Of a stretch of 64,000 nt of DNA, positions 45,178 to 53,316 are shown piece by piece (position 1 is the stretch's first letter; each line of letters begins with the position of its first letter). The notes under the pieces were generated by a model. It saw nothing but the letters and a program-made list of their open reading frames with translations. It was not told where the DNA came from and did no database searches. Source of the DNA: Caballeronia glathei (GTDB taxonomy: Bacteria > Pseudomonadota > Gammaproteobacteria > Burkholderiales > Burkholderiaceae); NCBI RefSeq assembly GCF_000698595.1, contig NZ_JFHC01000016.1:1-64000 (forward strand), in the 5' to 3' direction. The position numbers were made by a program, and so were the translations under genes.

Positions 45178-46050
45178 ATGTCGATCAAACACCCGATCGT
45201 GGCGGTCACCGGTTCGAGCGGAGCCGGCACCACCACCGTTATGAAGAGTTTCCAGCACATCTTCCGGCGCGAAAAGTTGAATGCGCAGATCGTCGAAGGG
45301 GACGCGTTTCATCGCTACGACCGCGCAGCGATGCGCTTCGCAATGAAGGACGCCGAAGACAGCCGCAGGCAGTTCAGCCACTTCGGTCCTGAAGCGAACC
45401 TGCTGGAGGAACTCGCAGCGCTCTTTCGGGAATACGCGCAGAGCGGCCGGGGACGGGTGCGCAAGTACCTGCACGACGAGATCGAAGCGGCGCAGTACGG
45501 GCAGGACCCCGGCACGTTCACCGAGTGGTTCGGCATCGAGGGCGAGACCGACCTGCTTTTCTACGAAGGGCTGCACGGCGGCTACGCGGGTCACGGTATC
45601 GATGTCGCGCAGCATGCGGACCTGCTGGTCGGCGTCGTGCCGATCATCAATCTCGAATGGATCCAGAAGCTGCATCGCGACAAGAACCTGCGCGGCTATT
45701 CGCAGGAGGCGGTCATGGACACCATCCTGCGCCGCATGCCCGACTACGCCCATTACATCTGTCCGCAGTTCAGTCGCACGCACGTCAATTTTCAGCGTGT
45801 GCCGACCGTCGACACGTCGAATCCGTTCACCGCTCGCGACATTCCCACCGCCGATGAAAGCTATGTCGTGATCCGCTTTGCCAATCCCAAGGGTATTGAC
45901 TTCCCCTATCTGCTCACCATGTTGCGGGATTCGTTCATGAGCCGGCCGAACGTGATCGTCGTTCCCGGCGGCAAGATGGGGATCGCAATGCAGTTGATCT
46001 TCACGCCGATGATCCTTCAGATGATCGACCGCAAACGGCGTGCCGTCTGA
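45178..46050 (+). CDS. cbbP: Phosphoribulokinase
   Basis: A 290-residue class I (proteobacterial) phosphoribulokinase. It shows P-loop AVTGSSGAGTTTVMKSF, the substrate stretch VEGDAFHRYDRAAMR, and LFYEGLHGGYAG with VPIINLEWIQKLHRDKN. It makes ribulose 1,5-bisphosphate. It is useless to the cell without RuBisCO, which is not encoded in this window, and its product can be toxic if unconsumed, so a RuBisCO elsewhere or tight repression is implied. The start at 45178 follows a GATGAGAG site; it lies 109 bases after cbbF. Confidence 0.92.
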   Translation: MSIKHPIVAVTGSSGAGTTTVMKSFQHIFRREKLNAQIVEGDAFHRYDRAAMRFAMKDAEDSRRQFSHFGPEANLLEELAALFREYAQSGRGRVRKYLHDEIEAAQYGQDPGTFTEWFGIEGETDLLFYEGLHGGYAGHGIDVAQHADLLVGVVPIINLEWIQKLHRDKNLRGYSQEAVMDTILRRMPDYAHYICPQFSRTHVNFQRVPTVDTSNPFTARDIPTADESYVVIRFANPKGIDFPYLLTMLRDSFMSRPNVIVVPGGKMGIAMQLIFTPMILQMIDRKRRAV

Positions 46051-46085
46051 AGCATGCCTCACCGAGAAACCACAGGAGATACGCC

Positions 46086-46865
46086 ATGCAAGTCATGCCA
46101 CGCAACCTGCCCGTCGATGCCGTCTTGTTCGACCTCGACGGCACATTGCTGCATACGTCGCCGGATATCGGGCGCGCGCTGAATCGCGCGCTCACCGAAC
46201 GAGGAATCCCGCCGATCGCGCCGGATGCGGCGCAGGGGCTGATAGGCGGAGGGTCGGCGGTGCTCGTCCAGCGGGCGTTGAGCCTGCTCGGGCGCGACGA
46301 CGAGGCGCATACCCATAGCCAGGTTCTGCGCCGCTATGAACTGGCGTACGAGAGCATTTGCCAGAGTCCGGACGGCCATCTGACGCAACGCTGCCCCGGC
46401 CTCGAAGCCGCGCTCGAGCAACTGCGCGGGATGGGGATCAAGCTGGGTGTGGTGACCAACAAGGAGATGCGCTTTCTCGAGCCGCTGCTGCTGCGCTTCG
46501 GCTTGTCGGGATGGTTCGATATCGTCGTGGACGGAACCGCCTGCGCGAAGCGCAAGCCGGACCCGGCTCCGCTCCTGCACGCCTGCGACGCTCTCGCGGT
46601 GGAGCCGGCGCATACGCTCTTCGTCGGCGATTCGATTTGCGACGTGCAGGCCGCGCAGGCCGCCGGCATGCCGGTCGTCTGTGTCAGCTACGGGTACAGT
46701 GCGGAACATCCGGTGGGGGAGTTGCCCTGTCTGCGCGTCATCGACGATCTCACCGAGTTGCCTGAGCTGATCGGAGGCCAGCCGCAGTTGCGCAAGGCGC
46801 GGCGCCCGGCGCCTGCTGCCTACGCCGCGCAACGCAATGACGATCAGCCCGGCTATCTGATGTAA
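46086..46865 (+). CDS. cbbZ: Phosphoglycolate phosphatase (HAD family)
   Basis: A 259-residue HAD phosphatase. Motif I is AVLFDLDGTLLHTSPDIGRAL, motif II LGVVTNK, motif III the Lys in KRKPDPAPLL and motif IV LFVGDSICDVQAAQAAGM. It hydrolyses 2-phosphoglycolate made by RuBisCO oxygenation. The order cbbF-cbbP-cbbZ follows the known Calvin operon of Cupriavidus without the intervening genes. The C-terminal about 20 residues are low in complexity. It converges with the sigma-54 activator gene (14 bases between ends). Confidence 0.9.
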   Translation: MQVMPRNLPVDAVLFDLDGTLLHTSPDIGRALNRALTERGIPPIAPDAAQGLIGGGSAVLVQRALSLLGRDDEAHTHSQVLRRYELAYESICQSPDGHLTQRCPGLEAALEQLRGMGIKLGVVTNKEMRFLEPLLLRFGLSGWFDIVVDGTACAKRKPDPAPLLHACDALAVEPAHTLFVGDSICDVQAAQAAGMPVVCVSYGYSAEHPVGELPCLRVIDDLTELPELIGGQPQLRKARRPAPAAYAAQRNDDQPGYLM

Positions 46866-46878
46866 GACACGTGGCGCG

Positions 46879-48906
46879 TCACGGCTTGATGTGAACGCGC
46901 TTCATCTTCCGGTACAGCGTGTTGCGCGTGACCCCGAGCGTGATCGCCACCTGGCTCACATTCCAGCGGTGCTTTTCCAGCAGCGCGAGCAGCGTTTCGC
47001 GCTCGCTTTGCAGGATGGCGTTGAGCGCGGGGGCGCTGGCCGGGCAGGCATCGTCTGCTTCCATCTGCACTTCGGTCGATGCCTGCCGTGTGCCGTGTTT
47101 GGAAGGAGGAGGGCGTTCTGCGCTGCCACGCACGATATCGGCAGGCAAGTGCTCGCACGTGAGCACCGGCCCGTCGCACAGTGCGGCAGCCATGCGCAGC
47201 ACGTTGCGCAACTGGCGAATGTTGCCGGGCCATGCACATTCGAGCAGCGCGTGCCGCGCTTCCGGGCTCAGCGAAGGCGCGCCGTCAGGGGCATCCTCTT
47301 CGAGCAGATGACGGATCAGTGCGAGCTTGTCCTTGCGCTCGCGCAGCGGCGGTATGTGCAGCGCGGTGCCGTTCAGGCGGTAGTACAGGTCTTCGCGGAA
47401 CTGGCCGGTTCGCACCAGCTCGCCCAGGTCCCGATGGCTTGCGCTCACGAGCTGAAAGTCCACCTTGATGACGGTCTCGGAACCGAGTTGCGTGACTTCG
47501 CGCTCTTCGAGCACGCGCAGCAGGCGGGCCTGCAGCGTGAGCGGCATGTCGCCGATCTCATCGAGAAACAGCGTGCCGCCATCGGCTTGAAGAATCTTGC
47601 CGCGTCTGCCCTCGCGCTGTGCGCCGGTGAATGCGCCGGCACGATAGCCGAAGAGTTCGCTTTCGATCAGGTGCTCGGGCAGCGAAGCGCAATTCACGGC
47701 GACGAATGGCCCGCGATGCCGCGAGCTTGTCGCGTGCAGCGCGTTCGCGAGCACTTCCTTGCCGCTGCCTGTCTCGCCGTGCACGAGAACGGCGATGCCG
47801 CGCTCGATCATGCGCTCGCCGAGACTGAACTGGCCGGCAAGTTCGGCATCGCCGAATTCGACACGCGGCACGCCGGCGCGACGTGTGCGTTCGGCGGCCT
47901 GCCGCGTGCCGGCGCGCGCGGAGCCTGTCCGCTTTTCCGCTTCGGCGGGTTCGACCACCCTGGCCGCATGACTGCGAGGCTCCTGTGCCACTACGAAAAA
48001 GCGATTCGAGGCATGCGCGCGGAAGATCGCAACAGGGTGGAACGAACTGCGCGCGCTGCGTCCGACGATGTCGGAAAGCGATGCGTTGAAGATGTCGGTG
48101 ATGAGCTTGCCGGCCACGTCGGCGAGCGACGAGAACCCCAGTTGAAAGAGGGCGCTTCGATTCGCGCCGAGCACGGTGCCATCGTCGGCGATCGTGAGCT
48201 TGCCCGCGTGCAGCGTATTGACGAATTCGGGCCTGCTGTGAAAATGCAGGACATGCGAGCGCGCGTGCCGTGCATCGAGCAGCTGGTTCTCGATCATCTG
48301 CCGCGACATGCCGACGAGCACCAGCGAGTGCTGCTGCAACAGTTGCGAGCGGCTCGTGACATCGAGCGCGCCGACGATGGCGCCGCGTTCGTCGAGGACG
48401 GGCGCCGCCGAGCAGGTCAGCCCCGTGTAGCGCGAATAGAAGTGTTCATGCTGGCGGACGGCGACTGCCTCGCCTTCCGCGAGGCAGGTGCCCATGCCGT
48501 TGGTGCCCGCTTCGCGCTCGCTCCACACCGCGCCGACGCAAAAGCCCCAGTCCTCGACCTCTTCGGCGAATTCCGTCGAAGAGACGAGATGCAGGATCAC
48601 GCCATCGGCATCGGTCAGCACGACCGCAAGCTCGGCGTCGCCGAGTTGCTGGTAGAGCGTCGCCATTTCGAGTTTCGCGCAGCCGATCAGGTCGGCGAGC
48701 GGGCCGCGCCGCGCGGCGAGTTCGGCGCTCGTGAGAACGGGCGGCGTACGCCACGCGTCGGGACGAAGGCCATGGTCATCGACACAGCGCGTCCACGACC
48801 GGATGATGGGTGCGCTCGGTTCGAAGCGCCCAAAACGACGCACCCGCTGACGCACGATCTCACTGACGCGGCTGTCGTGTTCCTCCAGGGACTGACATGA
48901 TTCCAT
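46879..48906 (-). CDS. Sigma-54-dependent Fis-family activator (AcoR/GAF type)
   Basis: A 675-residue enhancer-binding protein. The N-terminal GAF-like sensor domain (about 60-220) shows EREAGTNGMGTCLAEGEAV and HEHFYSRYTGLTCSAAPV; a PAS-like linker region follows to about 330. The AAA+ domain (about 345-570) has Walker A VHGETGSGKEVLANAL, the sigma-54 contact loop ELFGYRAGAFTGAQ and Walker B GGTLFLDEIGDMPL. The C-terminal Fis HTH ends with VSQVAITLGVTRNTLYRKM. The GAFTGA motif is intact, so it should work with sigma-54. This architecture often governs alcohol or acetoin catabolism; here the likely targets are the TMA/DMA genes. A NarL-type site lies about 95 bases upstream. Confidence 0.88.
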   Translation of the reverse strand: MESCQSLEEHDSRVSEIVRQRVRRFGRFEPSAPIIRSWTRCVDDHGLRPDAWRTPPVLTSAELAARRGPLADLIGCAKLEMATLYQQLGDAELAVVLTDADGVILHLVSSTEFAEEVEDWGFCVGAVWSEREAGTNGMGTCLAEGEAVAVRQHEHFYSRYTGLTCSAAPVLDERGAIVGALDVTSRSQLLQQHSLVLVGMSRQMIENQLLDARHARSHVLHFHSRPEFVNTLHAGKLTIADDGTVLGANRSALFQLGFSSLADVAGKLITDIFNASLSDIVGRSARSSFHPVAIFRAHASNRFFVVAQEPRSHAARVVEPAEAEKRTGSARAGTRQAAERTRRAGVPRVEFGDAELAGQFSLGERMIERGIAVLVHGETGSGKEVLANALHATSSRHRGPFVAVNCASLPEHLIESELFGYRAGAFTGAQREGRRGKILQADGGTLFLDEIGDMPLTLQARLLRVLEEREVTQLGSETVIKVDFQLVSASHRDLGELVRTGQFREDLYYRLNGTALHIPPLRERKDKLALIRHLLEEDAPDGAPSLSPEARHALLECAWPGNIRQLRNVLRMAAALCDGPVLTCEHLPADIVRGSAERPPPSKHGTRQASTEVQMEADDACPASAPALNAILQSERETLLALLEKHRWNVSQVAITLGVTRNTLYRKMKRVHIKP

Positions 48907-49000
48907 GACACGTATCTCCGAATATTGGCCGGCGGGCGGACGGCACCCTCTGGCCGATTATTCGTTGACGAATTGCGAGCGGCAATACACCTCGATGGCC

Positions 49001-49016
49001 TACTCCCCGGGAGGTA
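49001..49016. promoter_or_regulatory. NarL-type 7-2-7 site upstream of the sigma-54 activator
   Basis: TACTCCCCGGGAGGTA: heptamers TACTCCC and (reverse) TACCTCC with a two-base gap, both matching TACYYM. It is located between the NarL-like gene and the activator it precedes. A GGGGGAACCCCC dyad follows immediately (49017-49028), so this may be a compound control site. Confidence 0.5.
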
Positions 49017-49097
49017 GGGGGAACCCCCAATGGCAGGCGCCGGCGTGCCGATGCCGCGCACGGCATCGGCCAGGAGGAGGGTCGCGCAGGCCGCCTG

Positions 49098-49742
49098 TCA
49101 GTGGTTGCGCTGCTCATGCTCGTGCCGCCAGACGACGGCTTCGAGCCGCGAGTGCAGGTCGAGCTTTCGCAGCACATGCTTGACGTGAACCTTCACGGTA
49201 CCGACGCTGATGTCGAGCTTGCGCGCGATCGCCTTGTTGCACAGCCCGCCGACGAGGTAGTCGAATACTTCCAGTTCGCGCGCCGTGAGATCGGTTTGCG
49301 TAGCGGGAATGCGCTGGCCGCCGGAGAGCGCGTGAACGAGGCTGCCCGTGACGGCTTCGCTCAGCACCGCGGTGCCCTTCAAAGCCTTCTGAAGGCACAC
49401 GCAGAGGTCCTCGGGGTCCATGTCCTTGAGGAGATACCCGTGCGCGCCGGCGCGCAGCGCGGCCACCACATCGCGTTCGTTATCGGACACGGTCAGCATG
49501 ATGAAGCGCGACTCGACGCTTGCCTGGCGCATCAGATCGAGCGTCTCGATGCCGCTGACCTCGGGCATGTTCAGGTCGATCAGAATCACGTCGGGTTTCA
49601 GGCGCACCGCCATGTCGACGCCCTCGCGTCCCGACGACGCTTCACCAACGACGGAAAACGCGGGATTCATCTGGATCAGTTGCGCGACGCCCTTGCGGAA
49701 CAACGCGTGATCGTCGATGAGAAGAACCGTATTGGGGGACAT
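49098..49742 (-). CDS. NarL-like two-component response regulator
   Basis: A 214-residue regulator. The receiver domain (1-120) has the acidic pair Asp10-Asp11, phospho-acceptor Asp56 in VILIDLNMPEVSG and HGYLLKDMDPEDL. The LuxR-type HTH (about 145-210) reads DISVGTVKVHVKHVLRKLDLHSRLEAVVW. This is unusually close to E. coli NarL, which has TVKVHVKHML in its recognition helix and a similar end. No NarX-like kinase is encoded beside it. It follows etfA by 239 bases in the TMA operon direction and precedes the sigma-54 activator. NarL-type target sites occur at 5910, 49001 and 59281. Confidence 0.85.
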   Translation of the reverse strand: MSPNTVLLIDDHALFRKGVAQLIQMNPAFSVVGEASSGREGVDMAVRLKPDVILIDLNMPEVSGIETLDLMRQASVESRFIMLTVSDNERDVVAALRAGAHGYLLKDMDPEDLCVCLQKALKGTAVLSEAVTGSLVHALSGGQRIPATQTDLTARELEVFDYLVGGLCNKAIARKLDISVGTVKVHVKHVLRKLDLHSRLEAVVWRHEHEQRNH

Positions 49743-49981
49743 TCTCTTATCTTCCTTGGGCTCATTGACCAGACTGCTTGTCTCTTACTGGAACGGCCTG
49801 TGCGCAGTCTCTTGCGGCGTTCGTCGCGCATTTCGTGCGTGATTTCGCGTTCGATTTCGAGCTGCGGCTTTTTTCTGCCGGATAGTCTAACCGCGGACGG
49901 CATGCGAAGAAAAAAACATCTCAAAAAATTTTTCCGGACCGGCTGCCATTCGGCGACCCGGCCCGCTTGCTGGTTTTTTCC

Positions 49982-50941
49982 TCAGAAGTGATTGCGCAGT
50001 TCTTCGCCGATCTCGAAGATGTCTCCGACGATGCCGTACTTCGCAATCGTGAAAATGGACGCTTCGGGGTCGGTGTTCACGGCGATGATGTTCTCGACGT
50101 GCTTCATGCCCGCCATGTGCTGCACCGAGCCCGAGATACCCATCGCGATATAGACCTTGCAGTTCGCGGCGGTCTTGCCGGACTGCCCGACCTGATGTGC
50201 TTTCGGCAGCCAGCCCGAGTCGGCAATCGGCCGCGAGCAGCCGAGCGTCGCGCCTACGGCATCGGCCAGTTCCTTGAACTGTTCGACGTGCGTCTCTTCC
50301 CCGATGCCGCGGCCGACCGACAGGATGAAATCGGCGCCGGCGATATCGACGTCGCCGCCCGCAGCCGGCTCCTCGAATTCGGTGTGCGTGCTGCGCTCCG
50401 CGACCGGCGGCGCAGCGAACGAACCGAGCACGGCAGCGCCGCCCGCGTCGGGCGCCTTGAACGAGCCGGGGCGCAGCGTCACGACGACCGTCGCCCGGCC
50501 CGGAAACTCGATCTCCATATTGACCTTCTGGCCGTAGCCGGAGCGCGTCGCGAGCCATGCGTCGCCGTCGCGCGAGAGACCGAACGCGTCGGTCGTGAAT
50601 CCGTAATTACCCTTGGCGGCGAGCGGCGCGGCGTAGCCGAGCGTATCGATGGTGTGCGGCAGCAGCACGAGCGAGGGCGAGCGATCCTGAATCAGCGCGC
50701 GCGAGACGGCTTCGTACGTGTCGGGGTCGAACGCGTCGCTCGCGGTTTGCACCGTCAGGATTTCATCGACGCCAGCGAGCTTCAGCGCCTCCGTGAATGC
50801 GTCGGGACGGGCGCCGAGCACGGCCACTGTCAGGCGTTCGCCGCTTGCTTCTTTCGCCTGCACGGCGGCGCCGAGCACTTCGAGGCTCACGGGCCGCACT
50901 TGCCCATGACGATGTTCTACGAGAACCAGAATGCCGCTCAT
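49982..50941 (-). CDS. etfA: Electron transfer flavoprotein subunit alpha
   Basis: A 319-residue subunit that carries the FAD. The C-terminal FAD domain shows DFILSVGRGIGEETH, CSRPIADSGWLPKAHQVGQSGKT and YIAMGISGSVQHMAGM. It accepts electrons from trimethylamine dehydrogenase and passes them to a membrane Fe-S oxidoreductase, here the protein at 53317. It overlaps etfB by one base (TGATG), consistent with equal amounts of both subunits. A general beta-oxidation ETF is less likely given the TMA context. Confidence 0.92.
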   Translation of the reverse strand: MSGILVLVEHRHGQVRPVSLEVLGAAVQAKEASGERLTVAVLGARPDAFTEALKLAGVDEILTVQTASDAFDPDTYEAVSRALIQDRSPSLVLLPHTIDTLGYAAPLAAKGNYGFTTDAFGLSRDGDAWLATRSGYGQKVNMEIEFPGRATVVVTLRPGSFKAPDAGGAAVLGSFAAPPVAERSTHTEFEEPAAGGDVDIAGADFILSVGRGIGEETHVEQFKELADAVGATLGCSRPIADSGWLPKAHQVGQSGKTAANCKVYIAMGISGSVQHMAGMKHVENIIAVNTDPEASIFTIAKYGIVGDIFEIGEELRNHF

Positions 50942-51741
50942 CACGCTTCTCCTCTGAATTCCTTGATCAGGCTCGCAAGGCGTGCGGCCTGTTCGGCGGG
51001 GGTGCCGTCGATCATCTGCGCGCGGCCCAGTTCCGGCACGTACACGCGACGCACGCGCGAGAGCGATCCGGCGGCGCCGGTTTCGCCGGCGGGCACGCCG
51101 AGTTCGGCGGGCGAGAGCGTTTCGATCGAACGGGCCGCTGCCTGCTTGATGCCGCGCAGCGACGCGTAGCGCGGCGTGTTGATGCCGAGTTGCAGCGTCA
51201 GCACGGCCGGTGTCTGCACCTTGACGGTGGCGTAGGCGCCGCCTTCGAGTTCGCGGCGCACGGTCGCGCACGGCGAGCCGGGGCTGTAGTCGAGCCCGGC
51301 CACCACCGCGGCGTGCGGCCAGTCAAGCAGGCCGGCGAGCGCCATGCCGGTCGCGCCGTAAGCGTGGTCGGATGCCTGCACGCCCGCGAAGATCAGGTCC
51401 GGCGCCTCCTTGCGCGCCAGCGCGGCCAGCACGCGGGCAATGCCGACCGGGTCCGCGCCTTCGAGGTCGTCGCTCCAGATCCGGATCGCGCGATCCGCAC
51501 CCTTCGCGAGACACTTGCGCAGTTCTTCGTCGGCGCTGTCGGGGCCGACGGTCGCCACCACGACTTCGATGCCGGCATCCTGAGCGCCTTCCTTGAGCCG
51601 CATCGCCTCTTCGAGTGCGTAGTGATCCCATTCGTTGAGGTCGAAGACGTGGAAGTCCGCTTCGACGTCGCGGCCGTCGTCGCGCAACTCGAAATCCTCA
51701 TCGAGCGACGCAACCTGCTTTATGGTTACGAGTATCTTCAT
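50941..51741 (-). CDS. etfB: Electron transfer flavoprotein subunit beta
   Basis: A 266-residue subunit. It starts MKILVTIKQVASLDEDF, with NEWDHYALEEAMRLKEG and the AMP-binding part DLIFAGVQASDHAYGATGMALAGLL. It forms the ETF heterodimer with EtfA. Its ATG overlaps the stop of the helical-repeat gene by four bases. An ETF of this class interacts with the trimethylamine dehydrogenase dimer in Methylophilus, which supports a direct partnership with the tmd gene nearby. Confidence 0.92.
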   Translation of the reverse strand: MKILVTIKQVASLDEDFELRDDGRDVEADFHVFDLNEWDHYALEEAMRLKEGAQDAGIEVVVATVGPDSADEELRKCLAKGADRAIRIWSDDLEGADPVGIARVLAALARKEAPDLIFAGVQASDHAYGATGMALAGLLDWPHAAVVAGLDYSPGSPCATVRRELEGGAYATVKVQTPAVLTLQLGINTPRYASLRGIKQAAARSIETLSPAELGVPAGETGAAGSLSRVRRVYVPELGRAQMIDGTPAEQAARLASLIKEFRGEA

Positions 51742-53294
51742 CTTGGCTCCATCATGTTCGTCGGGTCATGCACGGGATGCTGCTGTAAATCGTGGGCTGT
51801 GATGTTCCTGTGGGCGAGACGAGTGGCGGGGGACGTCTGCGGCGCGAGCGTGCGGCCGAAGTAGCCGAAGATGCGCATGCGCGCTTCGCTGTCCGGGTCG
51901 AGGCGCATGCGCCAGCGATCGGCGTCGGTGAGATTGGGATGCTCGAACACAAGCACGCGATGCAGCGGGTAGCCCTCGTCGCGCAGCGGCAGCAGGACGC
52001 GTCGCGTCGCCTGCCGGTTGAGGATCACGGCGCGCCGCACGTCAGGCACGTCATGTTCGGCGAGCCGTGCAAGGCGTGCCTGCGATGTGGCCGGATTGCG
52101 CGCGACGCCGCAGAGCACGTCGACGTCGGTATCCCGCGCAAGCTGGTTCAGCACCGCGCGGGGCGGGTCGTCGCGATAGGCGACGCCCGCGCGCACCCAC
52201 GCCACATCGTCGGTGGCGAGCAGGGCGAGCAGGCGCGCGGGACAACGCGGATGACGGCTCGCCGCGCGCCGCACCCCGGATTCCTCGTCCTGCACAAAGC
52301 GGCTGAGCCATTCGACCGGGCACGCGGGATTGCGCGCGAGCGAGCGGCGCACCCAGGCGTCCGCATCCCCCGCCAGCCAGTCGACGACCCTCGGTGCAAC
52401 GTCGGCGCGCGCGGCCACGGCGCGTCGCACGGCGGGTTCGGCGTCGAAGCAAAGCGCGATCAGCGCGCCCGCCGGCGTGCCCGGGTTGACGGCCGCGGCG
52501 CGTCGCACGGTGGCGTCGTCCTCGCGGGCGAGCAGCGTAAGCACCTCGGCGCTCGTGCGCGCATGAAGCGCCACGCTGCGTTTCTCGGGCACCGACGCGG
52601 GAATCGACCGCAGCAGCGCATCGGGGCAATACGGATGGCGCAGCACTTGCGCGCGTACCGCATTCGCGCGCGTGCTGTTCCATAGACGCGTGAGCGTTTC
52701 TTCGTCGGTGGCCAGGTGAATGGCGAGCAGGCGCTGCAGCGTCGCGATGCCGCGCTGTTCGAGCTGCGTCAGGAGATCCGCCGGTACATCGACGTTTTCG
52801 CACAGGGCGCGCAGCACCGCGAGGTCTTCGGTTCGCGAGGCGATCGCGGCGAGCAGCGCGTGCGGCGCGTTCGCGTGGCGAGCGAGCAGTTGCCACAGAC
52901 GCCAGGCTTCATCAGTTTCGCCAGCGTGCGCAGCCAGCGCTTCGAGCGCCCGGCCAGGGGTCGAAGGATTGCGCGCGAGGCGCACGCCAAGCGTCGTGTC
53001 GCTGCTTTCATGCGCGACGGCGGCAAGCCGCGCGAGCACGGCGGCAGGCGCGAAGGAGAGCGTGGCGAGCGCGAGCCGGTCGCGGCGCGTATTGAAGAGC
53101 CGCGCCCCGAGCCGTTCCTGGTCGTGGCCGCATGCGTACGGATAGAGCGCGGCCGCGCCGTACAGGTCGTCGGCTTCGAGGGCGAGGCCGACCAGCTCGC
53201 GCCAGTGCCGCCTTGGCGTGGCCGCGACTGACGGCGCCCGGGCGGCAGGATCAGCGAGCGCGATTGGCCGGATGGGGATTTGCGGAGTCGACAT
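51738..53294 (-). CDS. Leucine-rich-variant/HEAT-type helical repeat protein
   Basis: A 518-residue protein made largely of a repeat of about 24-26 residues. Examples are VRRSLARNPACPVEWLSRF, VRRAASRHPRCPARLLALL and VRRAAAVNPGTPAGALIAL, each with VRR, an Asn/His-Pro turn and a short leucine helix. These resemble LRV repeats and stack into a right-handed solenoid. It has no signal peptide or membrane helix. The ATG at 53294 is preferred over 53378. It is translationally coupled to etfB (four-base overlap), with the membrane Fe-S oxidoreductase just upstream. I infer a scaffold or assembly role in the ETF electron chain; the function is unknown. Confidence 0.7.
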   Translation of the reverse strand: MSTPQIPIRPIALADPAARAPSVAATPRRHWRELVGLALEADDLYGAAALYPYACGHDQERLGARLFNTRRDRLALATLSFAPAAVLARLAAVAHESSDTTLGVRLARNPSTPGRALEALAAHAGETDEAWRLWQLLARHANAPHALLAAIASRTEDLAVLRALCENVDVPADLLTQLEQRGIATLQRLLAIHLATDEETLTRLWNSTRANAVRAQVLRHPYCPDALLRSIPASVPEKRSVALHARTSAEVLTLLAREDDATVRRAAAVNPGTPAGALIALCFDAEPAVRRAVAARADVAPRVVDWLAGDADAWVRRSLARNPACPVEWLSRFVQDEESGVRRAASRHPRCPARLLALLATDDVAWVRAGVAYRDDPPRAVLNQLARDTDVDVLCGVARNPATSQARLARLAEHDVPDVRRAVILNRQATRRVLLPLRDEGYPLHRVLVFEHPNLTDADRWRMRLDPDSEARMRIFGYFGRTLAPQTSPATRLAHRNITAHDLQQHPVHDPTNMMEPR

Positions 53295-53316
53295 GTGCGC
53301 CGGTCTCTGTGGCGGC

